Shown: positions 6,182 to 13,884 of the stretch, in pieces
How positions within the stretch are numbered: position 1 is the stretch's first letter
How the letters are laid out: every line of letters begins with the position of its first letter
Assembly: GCA_937892105.1 (NCBI GenBank)
Contig: CALAUZ010000067.1
Location: 1-22,028 of the forward strand
Direction of reading: 5' to 3'
Length of the DNA stretch: 22,028 bases
Origin: an uncultured Fretibacterium sp.
GTDB lineage: Bacteria > Synergistota > Synergistia > Synergistales > Aminobacteriaceae
Made by a program: the position numbers and the translations under genes
The notes under the pieces: model-generated
What the model was told of the DNA's origin: nothing
Databases searched by the model: none
What the model saw: the letters and a program-made list of their open reading frames with translations, nothing else

Positions 6182-8917
6182 GCGCGACTTGTTGAGACAT
6201 GAAAAGTGTCTCCTTGACAGCACAAAAATGCAGTCAAGAACTGCATATCCGAGTGAGCGGAATGATGGGGTAACGCCCAGAAACACTCCCTTTAATACTC
6301 CGGCACGCGTCATATAGCGAAAGCTAAGGCGTGTGAAGCCCGGTGAAGTCGGCTGAGAGTGACCGTACAGGAAAAATCCTACGAAAGTTGCCCAGAGGTG
6401 GGTGGTGTCACCTATAGGTCGGAAGTCTATAATGCATACACGGTTAGAATGGTATGAAAAAGCCTGACGAACTGGCGAATGTAAGGGTCTATAATTGGAC
6501 GTGATAGAAATGTCACGGGTTCCACGAAGGGACGTTAGCGTGGTTGAGTAAGAATTTTGGTTATGAAAGACCATTATCCGTTACAGGCGGATACGTGCTA
6601 ACAGGCTCAAAGTCAGAACCTAAATATGCAAGAACAGATAGGATATGCGGAACAAGGAAAGGTATCGGAGTTGTGCAATACGACTAAGACGGCGAAGAAT
6701 AATAAGCGTCTGAACCGATGCTGAAAAGTAGAGGTCGAACCAATGAAACTTCTGTAATGGAAGCGGAGGAATGGCCTCAAGTCGTTCAAAGTAAATTCGA
6801 GGTCACTATACTACATAGGATTTCGAGTATGACCAAAAGCGTCACTCGTCGAAAGGCAGGTGATGCCTATGCCAAAACAAAGCAAGGTAAAATGCGAGGG
6901 ATCCATTCGTTACTCTGAATACTATGGCATGCAGGAAATATTCGACAGACTGTATCAACAGTCCAAAGAAAGTATCCCGCTTGAAAATGCAATGGACTTA
7001 ATTCTATCAAAGGACAACATTGTATTAGCCTACAGAAACATAAAGAGAAACGATGGAAGTAATACCAGGGGTACAGACAGGCTCACAATCAAAGATATCG
7101 AAAATCTTACGGTAGATGAAGTTGTTGAAAATGTTCGTAAATTCCTGGTGGGGTCTAAGCATGGATACCGACCTAAACCGGTACGCAGGAAGGAGATACC
7201 TAAGCCAAACGGCAAAACCAGACCATTGGGAATACCGTGTATCTGGGACAGGTTGATACAGCAATGCATCCTTCAAATCCTGCAACCATATTGTGAGGCA
7301 AAGTTCAGTAGTAACAGCTATGGGTTCCGCCCTACAAGAAGTGCAGAACATGCGATATGTAAAATGTACAATCTCATGAATCTGTCACATCTGCATTACG
7401 TTATAGAACTGGACATAGAAGGTTTCTTCGACCATGTAAATCACAGCAAGCTGATAAAGCAAATGTGGAGCATGGGAATAAGAGACAAGAAGCTCATTTA
7501 CATTATCAAACAAATCCTGAAAGCACCCATTCGGATGCCAGACGGAAAAACCATAATCCCAACAGAGGGCACGCCGCAAGGTGGAATTATTTCCCCATTA
7601 CTGGCAAACATAAACCTCAACGAGTTTGATAAATGGATAGAAAGCCAATGGGCAGACCATCCTATCGCAAATGCACATGTGCACATGAACGGCAATCATC
7701 TCAATAAAGGAAATGGTTACGAGATAATGAAGAAGACCAACCTTAAGGAAATGCGTATCGTCAGGTATGCCGATGACGCAAGAATCCTGTGCAGAACAAG
7801 GAAGGACACCGAAAACACTCTGATAGCAGTTACAGAATGGTTAAGAGAACGGCTGAAATTAAATGTTTCGCCAGAGAAAACCAGAATTGTAAATGTCAAA
7901 GAGCAATGGGCAGAATATCTTGGATTTGAAATCAGGGTCGAACTGAAAGGTGGTAAATGGGTGGTGAAGTCTCGTATGTGTCGTAAGGCATACGAAAGAG
8001 CCTTGTATAACCTCAAAGAACAAGTCAAGTTAATGGCCAAACCAAGGGACAGCAAAAATGTTCACGATGAAGTTGTAAAATATAATCAAATGGTCATGGG
8101 CATTCAGAATTATTATCAGATTGCCACAATGATAAACATCGACTGCATGGCAATGCAAAGAGAAATCATGATATTGATGACCAGTAGATTTAACGGAACA
8201 AAACAGCGTGGAAATATGTTGTCTAGGGTCGGAAAAAGAAAGCTAACGGAATATGAGGCAAAGAGATATGAAAAGTCCAAAATGCTCCGATGGCTTAAGA
8301 ATGAGGATTCTCCCATATATCCAATAGGATATATAAAGCACAAAAACCCAATGGGGTACCCGACAAACAGATGTCCGTATACACCAGAAGGGCGTAAGGG
8401 AATTCATGACAACGTAAAATTCGATAATATGTATTTATTGGCAGAACTCAGAAGCCAATGTGCATATGACAGAACGATAGAATTCATGGATAATCGACAG
8501 TCATTGTTTTCAGTCCAGACGGGAAAATGTGGAGTAACTGGAAGAAGTTTTATTACAATAAACGAAATCCATTGTCACCACATAACCTCACAAGAAAATG
8601 GGGGCAATGATAGGTACGAAAACCTTATACTTGTACTGGACGATATCCACATTCTTATCCATGCCAAATCCGACGATACCATAAAGAGGTATCTAACGAA
8701 AACAAAACTTGACAAAGAAGAGCTGATAAAGCTTAACAAATTAAGGGAAAAGGCACACAGAAGTCCGATTCCCAAAAACGTTTTGGATAGTATAGGATAG
8801 TATAGATAGGTCTTAAATTTACAAGAACGATGGAACGCCGTGTGCGGGGAAACTCGCATGCACGGTGTGGAGTGGGGGAAAAGTTGGAGATAACATCAAA
8901 GATTTACCTATCACTAT
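6182..8917 (+). mobile_element. Group II intron in nrdD, with reverse transcriptase ORF
   Basis: A 2736-nt intron. The 5' end is GCGCGACTTG, close to the GUGYG consensus but with C at the second position. Structured non-coding sequence runs to about 6860, followed by the maturase gene. Domain V lies at about 8832-8869: CCGUG pairs with CACGG, a two-base bulge (UG) follows, and a GAAA tetraloop caps it; the triad reads CGC. Domain VI follows, and the intron ends in AT at 8917. The 3' boundary was set by protein homology: only A6181 plus TC at 8918 restores Q-I-L-T-L-L-T-T-N-G-Q. The boundaries could shift by one or two bases. Orientation is the same as nrdD, as required for splicing. Confidence 0.88.
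6869..8800 (+). CDS. ltrA: Group II intron-encoded protein: reverse transcriptase/maturase with HNH endonuclease
   Basis: About 643 residues. The reverse transcriptase domain contains RPLGIPCIWDRLIQQ, YGFRPTRSAEHA, LDIEGFFDHVNH, TPQGGIISPLLANI and the catalytic YADD at residues 300-303, so polymerase residues look intact. A maturase (X) domain follows (about 370-470). The C-terminal region has an HNH-type zinc endonuclease: CGVTGRSF, then HCHHITSQENGG and ENLILVLDDIHILIHA (about 545-600). It should promote intron splicing and retrohoming by target-primed reverse transcription. ATG 6869 was chosen, 8 nt after AGG (6858-6860), with AAAGG at 6853-6857; GTG 6860 and ATG 6863 are alternatives. It sits in intron domain IV. 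The lack of frame breaks argues for recent activity. Confidence 0.93.
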   Translation: MPKQSKVKCEGSIRYSEYYGMQEIFDRLYQQSKESIPLENAMDLILSKDNIVLAYRNIKRNDGSNTRGTDRLTIKDIENLTVDEVVENVRKFLVGSKHGYRPKPVRRKEIPKPNGKTRPLGIPCIWDRLIQQCILQILQPYCEAKFSSNSYGFRPTRSAEHAICKMYNLMNLSHLHYVIELDIEGFFDHVNHSKLIKQMWSMGIRDKKLIYIIKQILKAPIRMPDGKTIIPTEGTPQGGIISPLLANINLNEFDKWIESQWADHPIANAHVHMNGNHLNKGNGYEIMKKTNLKEMRIVRYADDARILCRTRKDTENTLIAVTEWLRERLKLNVSPEKTRIVNVKEQWAEYLGFEIRVELKGGKWVVKSRMCRKAYERALYNLKEQVKLMAKPRDSKNVHDEVVKYNQMVMGIQNYYQIATMINIDCMAMQREIMILMTSRFNGTKQRGNMLSRVGKRKLTEYEAKRYEKSKMLRWLKNEDSPIYPIGYIKHKNPMGYPTNRCPYTPEGRKGIHDNVKFDNMYLLAELRSQCAYDRTIEFMDNRQSLFSVQTGKCGVTGRSFITINEIHCHHITSQENGGNDRYENLILVLDDIHILIHAKSDDTIKRYLTKTKLDKEELIKLNKLREKAHRSPIPKNVLDSIG

Positions 8918-9258
8918 TCCTGACACTGCTCACGACTAACGGTCAAACCCCCTTTGTTTCTGTGTTCATGTATCTTGATGAAGTTCAGCCTGGTCAGACT
9001 AGAGATGATCTCGGATTAATTATCGCGGAGACATTGAAGCAAAGGTATGAAGGCATCAAGAACGAAGTCGGAGAATGGATTAGTCCGGCATTTCCGAAGC
9101 TTCTGTACGTCCTCGACGAAGACAATATTACGGAAGATAGTCCTTACTGGCATTTAACAGTTTTAGCGGCTAAATGTACAGCTAGGCGAATGGTGCCGGA
9201 TTACATCAGCGCGAAAGTCATGAGAAAACTTAAAGGCGATGTTTATGCCTGCATGGGT
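8918..9258 (+). CDS. nrdD: nrdD exon 2
   Basis: The middle exon encodes ILTLLTTNGQTPFVSVFMYL, then a helical stretch, then ISAKVMRKLKGDVYACMG. It ends at ATG GGT (9253-9258), immediately before the family's conserved Cys-Arg of MGCR. The frame would run on to a TAG at 9271-9273, giving the non-family tail LECS, which is intron sequence. The T at 9258 is the expected U of the P1 U-G pair of the group I intron. Splicing with exon 3 creates the CMGCRAFL motif that by family knowledge contains an active-site cysteine. Confidence 0.92.
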
Positions 9259-9515
9259 TTAGAATGCTCTTAGCCCATGTAAAACCTCTTGAACCGTGCT
9301 TAACGGGTGTGGCTTAAATAAGCTGCTAACGGTTAGGACTCTTTTAAGAGTTGAGACCGTGCTAAAATTCAAAATTATGAATAAAGTGTATCGACTATCC
9401 CTGATGAGTGTAAGGGAGTAGGGCTGGAAATAAGCACCAGCTCCAAGCGAGAGGCTATGTGTATAACGCGCATAGAATATATAGTCAGTACTTGCGGTGA
9501 CGCAAGATTTTCACG
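9259..9515 (+). ncRNA. Group I self-splicing intron (td-like, IA) in nrdD
   Basis: A compact 257-nt intron without an ORF. P1: exon CATGGGT (9252-9258) pairs with the internal guide GCCCATG (9273-9279), with the U-G wobble exactly at the 5' splice site. P7: GACTA (9393-9397) pairs with TAGTC (9482-9486). The segment GACTATCCCT...AGGGAGTAGGG (9393-9422) and the ATATAGTC plus a CTTGCG-GTGA-CGCAAG hairpin (9491-9506) match the layout of the phage T4 td intron core as I remember it. The last base is G9515. Removing it restores CMG-CRAFLTPD without loss or gain of a residue. It probably depends on no protein, or on one made elsewhere, since no homing endonuclease is inside. Confidence 0.9.
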
Positions 9516-10490
9516 TGTAGAGCGTTTTTAACTCCGGATACAGTCGGTCTTAATCCTGATAGAAGCCATAAGTATTACGGCCGCCTAAATCAGGGAGCTG
9601 TAACAATTAACCTTGTTGATGTGGCATGTTCAGCGGACGGCAATGAGGAACGCTTCTTGGAACTCATGGAAGAACGTACCGAACTGTGTCACAAAGCACT
9701 GAGAATCAGGCATGAAACTTTACTTGGAACACCGAGTGATGTAGCTCCTATTCTCTGGCAGTACGGAGCAATTTCAAGACTAGCTAAGGGCGAAAAGATT
9801 GATAAGCTGCTGTATAACAATTACAGTACCATCAGCCTCGGTTACGCTGGTCTTTATGAATGCGTTTACCGCATGAAGGGAGTTTCTCATACAGAGCCAG
9901 TCGGACACGATTTCGCCATTGAAGTCATGAAGTTTCTGAATAAGAAAACGGCGCAATGGAGGGAAGCTGAGAATATCTCCTACTCTTTGTATGGAACGCC
10001 TATGGAATCCTCTACTTACAAATTTGCGAAGTGCTTACAGCGCAGATTTGGAAAGATTCCAGAAGTAACGGATCACAATTACATCACGAATTCTTATCAT
10101 GTAGTTGTCCGTGAGGAAATTGATGCATTCTCCAAACTGGCGTTTGAATCTGAATTGCAAGAGCTGAGTACAGGCGGGGCAATAAGCTATGTAGAAGTTC
10201 CCAATATGCAGAACAATATTCCTGCCGTGTTATCCGTCATGAAATTCATTTACGATAACATCATGTACGCGGAGTTAAACACAAAGTCTGATTACTGCCA
10301 AGTTTGCGGTTTTGACGGCGAGATAAAAATCGTCGAAGATGACGGCAAGCTTATTTGGGAATGTCCTAAGTGCGGTAATCGAGATGAACGCAAGATGAAC
10401 GTCTGTCGCCGAGTTTGCGGTTACTTGGGTGTGAATTACTTTAATCAGGGCAGAACGGCAGAGCTTCGAGAAAGAGTCTTGCATTTATAA
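9516..10490 (+). CDS. nrdD: nrdD exon 3, catalytic C-terminal part
   Basis: The exon starts TGT AGA GCG (C-R-A-F-L-T-P-D), continues HKYYGRLNQGAVTINLVDVA, and carries the conserved LLGTPSDVAPILWQYGA, SLGYAGLYECVY and FAKCLQRRFG segments. Near the end is the structural zinc site CQVCG...CPKCG and the glycyl radical motif R-V-C-G-Y, with the radical Gly near residue 699 of the 721-residue spliced protein, about 22 from the C-terminus, as in the family. An apparent separate start (CTG/ATG-like frame at 9621) is an artefact of the intron. nrdG follows 61 nt downstream. Confidence 0.93.
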   Translation, partial: CRAFLTPDTVGLNPDRSHKYYGRLNQGAVTINLVDVACSADGNEERFLELMEERTELCHKALRIRHETLLGTPSDVAPILWQYGAISRLAKGEKIDKLLYNNYSTISLGYAGLYECVYRMKGVSHTEPVGHDFAIEVMKFLNKKTAQWREAENISYSLYGTPMESSTYKFAKCLQRRFGKIPEVTDHNYITNSYHVVVREEIDAFSKLAFESELQELSTGGAISYVEVPNMQNNIPAVLSVMKFIYDNIMYAELNTKSDYCQVCGFDGEIKIVEDDGKLIWECPKCGNRDERKMNVCRRVCGYLGVNYFNQGRTAELRERVLHL

Positions 10491-10533
10491 GGAACAAAAA
10501 AAGATTTGTTCCATGACAATTTATTTTGGAACG
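10491..10533 (+). promoter_or_regulatory. Competing hairpins between nrdD and nrdG
   Basis: GGAACAAA (10491-10498) is a perfect 8-bp partner of TTTGTTCC (10505-10512) with a 6-nt loop, directly after the nrdD stop. TTTGTTCC can alternatively pair with GGAACGAAA starting at 10529. No T-tract follows, so it is not a typical terminator. It may stabilise the nrdD mRNA 3' end or modulate nrdG translation (inference). Confidence 0.45.
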
Positions 10534-10551
10534 AAATAAAGGATACCGATC

Positions 10552-11043
10552 ATGAATTACGGAGCAATCAAGAAGAATGATATTGCCAATGGTCTTGGTG
10601 TGAGAGTTTCCTTGTTTGTCTCCGGCTGTAGAAATCACTGTGATGGTTGCTTTCAACCGCAAACTTGGGATTTTGAATATGGTCAGCCGTTCACGAAAGA
10701 AGTAGAAGATGAAATTTTAGGGGCTCTGCGTCCTGATTGGATACAGGGTCTTTCCATTCTCGGCGGCGAACCGATGGAAGCAGAGAATCAGGAAGCTCTT
10801 TTGCCTTTCTTGAAACGAGTCAAAGAAGAATACTCGAATAAAGATGTGTGGCTTTATAGCGGCTATGTGTATGAGCAGATTAAAGATGCTGCACTGCTTC
10901 AATATGTGGATGTCCTTGTAGACGGGCCTTTTATGGAAAAGCTAAAGGATCCGTCACTGGCATTTAGAGGTAGCAGTAATCAAAGAAGCTTGAATGTGCA
11001 AGAGAGTCTGCGTGCTGGTCAGGCTGTTCTTGAGGAGAGCTAG
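10552..11043 (+). CDS. nrdG: Anaerobic ribonucleotide reductase activating protein (radical SAM)
   Basis: A 163-residue protein with the radical SAM [4Fe-4S] motif C26-RNH-C30-DG-C33 and the SAM-contacting GGEPM near residue 70. The length and the N-terminus (NYGAIKKNDIANGLGVRVSL) are typical of NrdG. It cleaves S-adenosylmethionine to make the 5'-deoxyadenosyl radical that abstracts hydrogen from the NrdD glycine. It lies directly downstream of nrdD, as in most phage and bacterial pairs. ATAAAGGATACC precedes ATG 10552. No defect seen. Confidence 0.95.
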   Translation: MNYGAIKKNDIANGLGVRVSLFVSGCRNHCDGCFQPQTWDFEYGQPFTKEVEDEILGALRPDWIQGLSILGGEPMEAENQEALLPFLKRVKEEYSNKDVWLYSGYVYEQIKDAALLQYVDVLVDGPFMEKLKDPSLAFRGSSNQRSLNVQESLRAGQAVLEES

Positions 11044-11164
11044 ATATTGAATTAACAGGAGATACACTACGGCGTTGAGCTGTTTTTGTATAAAACAAAT
11101 CCAAAAAAGCATTGAAGTAAGAATTTGGAGTAAAAATTCAAGTAAGAATTGGAGGAATGTTTTT

Positions 11165-11761
11165 ATGTTGAATATTAAGTTGGAAGCTCCTTGGTACACT
11201 TGGAGAAAGAAAGCGGCGGCACTCTTTGAAGGTGATCCAGACATCATCGTCGGAGAAGTTTATGAGATTGACAGCGAAGATGTCCAGTACGGCGTTGATA
11301 TTGAAGTGCGCAATCACGAGAAGTTTGTAGCCCTCGACATGGTATTGCCAAGCGTTAAAGAATTTGGTAACGTCAAGCTGGCAATCACGCTTTTCGATAA
11401 AGAGAATTCAGCCGTCAATCCCGATGCGGCGTTGTATGAAACAATCTTCAAAGGCAATCCTATTTTTGATAGGATCGAGGATACGGTTGATCATACCGGT
11501 ACGCACATCGGCTATGTGGTATTCAAGCCTGTTATCAGTCAGTTCTTCGATGATAACTTATCGGACTATCACGGCAACTGGTCTGGCCTCGCGCAGGATA
11601 TAGCCAATGATGTCTTTGACAATGATTTCATGGGCGTTTATTTCTGCACCGCCGATCTCAAGGAAGCCGCAAAAGCAGACTCCGTTGCAGACACTACCAA
11701 AGCCGATAACGCAAAGTCTGATGCCGACAAAGCTAAAGGCACAGCAAAAGCACTTGGATAG
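11165..11761 (+). CDS. Conserved phage protein of unknown function with Ala/Lys/Asp-rich tail
   Basis: A 198-residue protein starting MLNIKLEAPWYTWRKKAAAL. ATG 11165 was chosen because TTGGAGGAA (11149-11157) precedes it; the open frame extends upstream without a site. The body (GEVYEIDSEDVQYGVDIEV, then ALYETIFKGNPIFDRI and FFDDNLSDYHGNWSGLAQDI) recalls an uncharacterised protein family in phages of anaerobic Bacillota that I cannot name. Residues about 165-198 are a low-complexity tail of K/A/D/S/T with KAD-type repeats. The tail may be disordered. It ends before a strong terminator, closing the nrd transcription unit. Confidence 0.7.
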   Translation: MLNIKLEAPWYTWRKKAAALFEGDPDIIVGEVYEIDSEDVQYGVDIEVRNHEKFVALDMVLPSVKEFGNVKLAITLFDKENSAVNPDAALYETIFKGNPIFDRIEDTVDHTGTHIGYVVFKPVISQFFDDNLSDYHGNWSGLAQDIANDVFDNDFMGVYFCTADLKEAAKADSVADTTKADNAKSDADKAKGTAKALG

Positions 11762-11840
11762 TATTCGCAATACACGGCTTCTAACTATTTTGGTCATAGC
11801 CGTAAAGGCATTCCGTGTTTAGTAAAGTTATTGAAGCATT

Positions 11841-11874
11841 GAGTCGAGAGTTTAATGGCTCTCGGCTCTTTTTG
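11841..11874 (+). terminator. Strong intrinsic terminator closing the nrd unit
   Basis: GAGTCGAGAG (11841-11850) pairs with CTCTCGGCTC (11859-11868) over ten pairs (one T-G) with an 8-nt loop, followed by TTTTT. A weaker long-range inverted repeat (ACACGG at 11772, CCGTGT at 11813) lies upstream. Confidence 0.85.
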
Positions 11875-11900
11875 TCATTGATTTTTTTTGCTATAGGATA
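11872..11900 (+). promoter_or_regulatory. Putative sigma-70-type promoter for the methyltransferase cluster
   Basis: TTGTCA (11872-11877) is one base from the -35 consensus, and TAGGAT (11895-11900) two bases from TATAAT, with a 17-bp T-rich spacer. It starts within a few bases of the terminator's T-tract and upstream of the next gene. A prediction by eye; no other promoter in the window is as well placed. Confidence 0.35.
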
Positions 11901-11911
11901 AGAAATAAGAA

Positions 11912-12185
11912 ATGAAACAGTTCACTGACGGCGAATGGTTAATAGACGATGACAGCGACATTATTTATTATTTGTGGAAGACATTTAATAGCAATGACTT
12001 CTGCTGGTGTCGGCTTTACAGAACGCTATGCAAATGCGCGTTTAATTCAGGCTGCCCCTGAGATGTATGAACTTCTCCAGAAATTCTGTCTTTGCGTGTC
12101 TGATAGCGAACGTTGTATTGCAGCATTGACGCGACTCGCAGATGATGTTGAAGTGCTGATAGAGCGAATTGATAAGGGGTATTGA
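11912..12185 (+). pseudogene. Small phage protein (N-A-R-L-I-x-A-A-P-E-M family), apparent +1 frameshift
   Basis: ATG 11912 gives MKQFTDGEWLIDDDSDIIYY and would soon stop at a TGA (12060-12062). Moving by +1 near 11965-11972, where the sequence is T-rich (TATTATTTGTGG), gives CGRHLIAMTSAGVGFTERYA, then NARLIQAAPEMYELLQKF and a helical end with VEVLIERIDKGY. Small prophage proteins with 'GEW...GVGFTERYANARLI.AAPEMYELL' are common and of unknown role, so the two halves almost certainly belong together. One extra T explains the break. The stop overlaps the next start (TGATG). Confidence 0.6.
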
Positions 12186-12586
12186 TGAATACAAAGAACA
12201 CATGGATATCAGAGATAACAGGACAAAAGCCGGAAATTAAGCCAGAGGCTAAGTCAGACTCTATATTAAATGCTGATAATTCTGTTAGTACTTCTAATAA
12301 ATCTGTCAGATGCGACGCTTGCGGCTGTGCCTTTACTCCCGAAATTCTTACTCAGCGTGAAGGAGAGATTGAATACACTTTCTTCCGTTGTGCCTATTGC
12401 GGTAAGGCTTATATGGTTTCAATCACCGATGAAAAATTACGACAGGACATTGCAAAGTATGTGGTTATCACGAAGAAGGACAGACTAACTTCTGAAGAGA
12501 CACAAAAAGCAATCGAACTGTTAAGAGCAAATAAAGAACGTGCCGAATTGTTGAGACATCAATATTTTAAGGAGAACGGTGAGTAA
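12185..12586 (+). CDS. Zinc-ribbon protein of unknown function
   Basis: A 133-residue protein. After a polar N-terminus comes a zinc ribbon: C43-DA-C46 and C69-AY-C72 (CDACGCAFTP, then FFRCAYCGKAYMV). The C-terminal half is helical and charged. ATG 12185 follows AAGGGG (12172-12177) and overlaps the upstream stop. The resemblance is to small phage zinc-ribbon proteins, not to a named family. Co-expressed with the methyltransferases, whose first gene begins 3 nt downstream. Confidence 0.7.
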   Translation: MNTKNTWISEITGQKPEIKPEAKSDSILNADNSVSTSNKSVRCDACGCAFTPEILTQREGEIEYTFFRCAYCGKAYMVSITDEKLRQDIAKYVVITKKDRLTSEETQKAIELLRANKERAELLRHQYFKENGE

Positions 12587-12588
12587 TA

Positions 12589-13869
12589 ATGACTAATGTA
12601 AAGACACAAGTATTCAAACTGGATGAACTTAATCCAGCAAAGTACAATCCAAGAAAGAAACTGAAGCCGGGCGATAAAGAGTTTGAAAAGCTCAAGAAGT
12701 CAATTCAGAATTTTGGTTACGTTGAATTGATTGTTGTAAACGTGGCAAATAATAACACAGTCATTTCGGGGCATCAGAGACTTTCTGTATTGAAGTATCT
12801 TGGTGAGACCGAAGCTGAATGCGTAGTTGTAGAGCTGAACGAGAACGATGAAAAGGCTCTCAACATCGCCATGAATAAAGTCACGGGTGCTTGGGACGAA
12901 CAAATGCTGGCCGATCTGATCACAGACTTGAAAGAAGCTGATTACGATCTGGATTACACCGGCTTTGACGCTCCAGAGATTGATGCCTTGTTCTCAAATA
13001 TCTACGACAAGAAAGTTAAGGAAGACAAGTTTGACATAGATAAGGAATTAAAACAGCCTGTCTTCAGTCAGCTTGGTGATATTTGGCATCTTGGCAGGCA
13101 CAAAGTTATCTGTGGCGACAGTACGAACGATGAAACATATTCCAGACTTATGGAAGACGAGAAAGCCAATCTCATTTTGACAGACCCTCCGTACAATGTG
13201 AATGTAGAAGAAACAGCGGGCAAAATCATGAATGACAATATGAAGGATTCAGATTTTTACAAATTCCTTCTGGCCGCTTATAGTTGTATGCATTCTAATC
13301 TCGCTGATGACGGCAGTATTTATGTCTGGCACGCAGATACAGAAGGCATAAACTTCCGTACCGCATTCAAAGATGCAGGATTTTATCTTTCCGGCTGTTG
13401 TATTTGGGTAAAGAACGCACTTATCTTAGGGCGCAGTCCCTACCAATGGCGTCATGAACCCTGTCTATTCGGCTGGAAGCAGAAGGGAAAGCATCAGTGG
13501 TACGGTGATCGTAAACAGACTACAGTTTGGGAGTATGACAAGCCTAAGAGCAGTCCTGATCACCCCACAATGAAGCCTGTTAATCTCATGGCTTATCCAA
13601 TCAAGAACAGCACCATGACTAATGGTATTGTCCTCGATCCTTTCTTGGGTAGCGGAAGTACGCTCATTGCTTGCTGTGAAACGGATAGGATTTGTCGAGG
13701 TATAGAACTTTATCCTAAGTTCGTAGATTGCATAATCAAACGCTTCATTGAATGGTCAGATGGCAAATACGATGATGTTTACGTTATCCGCAACGGTCAG
13801 CAACTGATGTTCGCTGAAGTTGCAATATTTGAACCAGAAGAACCTGAAGAGTCCAAAGAGGAAGAATAG
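12589..13869 (+). CDS. DNA methyltransferase (beta class) with ParB/Srx-like N-terminal domain
   Basis: A 426-residue fusion. Residues about 5-110 are ParB-like (LNPAKYNPRKKLKPG, then VVNVANNNTVISGHQRLSVL). The C-terminal part is a beta-class amino-methyltransferase with motif IV DPPY at 199-202 and the SAM-binding motif I DPFLGSGST at about 350, in that order. It would methylate adenine N6 or cytosine N4. This fusion is common in phages and may protect phage DNA from restriction; the target sequence is unknown. The C-terminus is an acidic Glu-rich tail. The module LGDIWHLGRHKVICGDSTN before the catalytic domain recurs in the two following genes. Confidence 0.88.
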   Translation: MTNVKTQVFKLDELNPAKYNPRKKLKPGDKEFEKLKKSIQNFGYVELIVVNVANNNTVISGHQRLSVLKYLGETEAECVVVELNENDEKALNIAMNKVTGAWDEQMLADLITDLKEADYDLDYTGFDAPEIDALFSNIYDKKVKEDKFDIDKELKQPVFSQLGDIWHLGRHKVICGDSTNDETYSRLMEDEKANLILTDPPYNVNVEETAGKIMNDNMKDSDFYKFLLAAYSCMHSNLADDGSIYVWHADTEGINFRTAFKDAGFYLSGCCIWVKNALILGRSPYQWRHEPCLFGWKQKGKHQWYGDRKQTTVWEYDKPKSSPDHPTMKPVNLMAYPIKNSTMTNGIVLDPFLGSGSTLIACCETDRICRGIELYPKFVDCIIKRFIEWSDGKYDDVYVIRNGQQLMFAEVAIFEPEEPEESKEEE

Positions 13870-13884
13870 CGAGGGTGATGAATT

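Noticed and set aside
8830..9273. A separate 147-residue protein
   Set aside because: Its first 30 residues are group II intron domains V-VI and its last four are group I intron; the rest is nrdD exon 2.
9621..10490. A separate gene for the nrdD C-terminal part
   Set aside because: The frame continues upstream to 9516 with NrdD family sequence and joins exactly to 9258 once the group I intron is removed.
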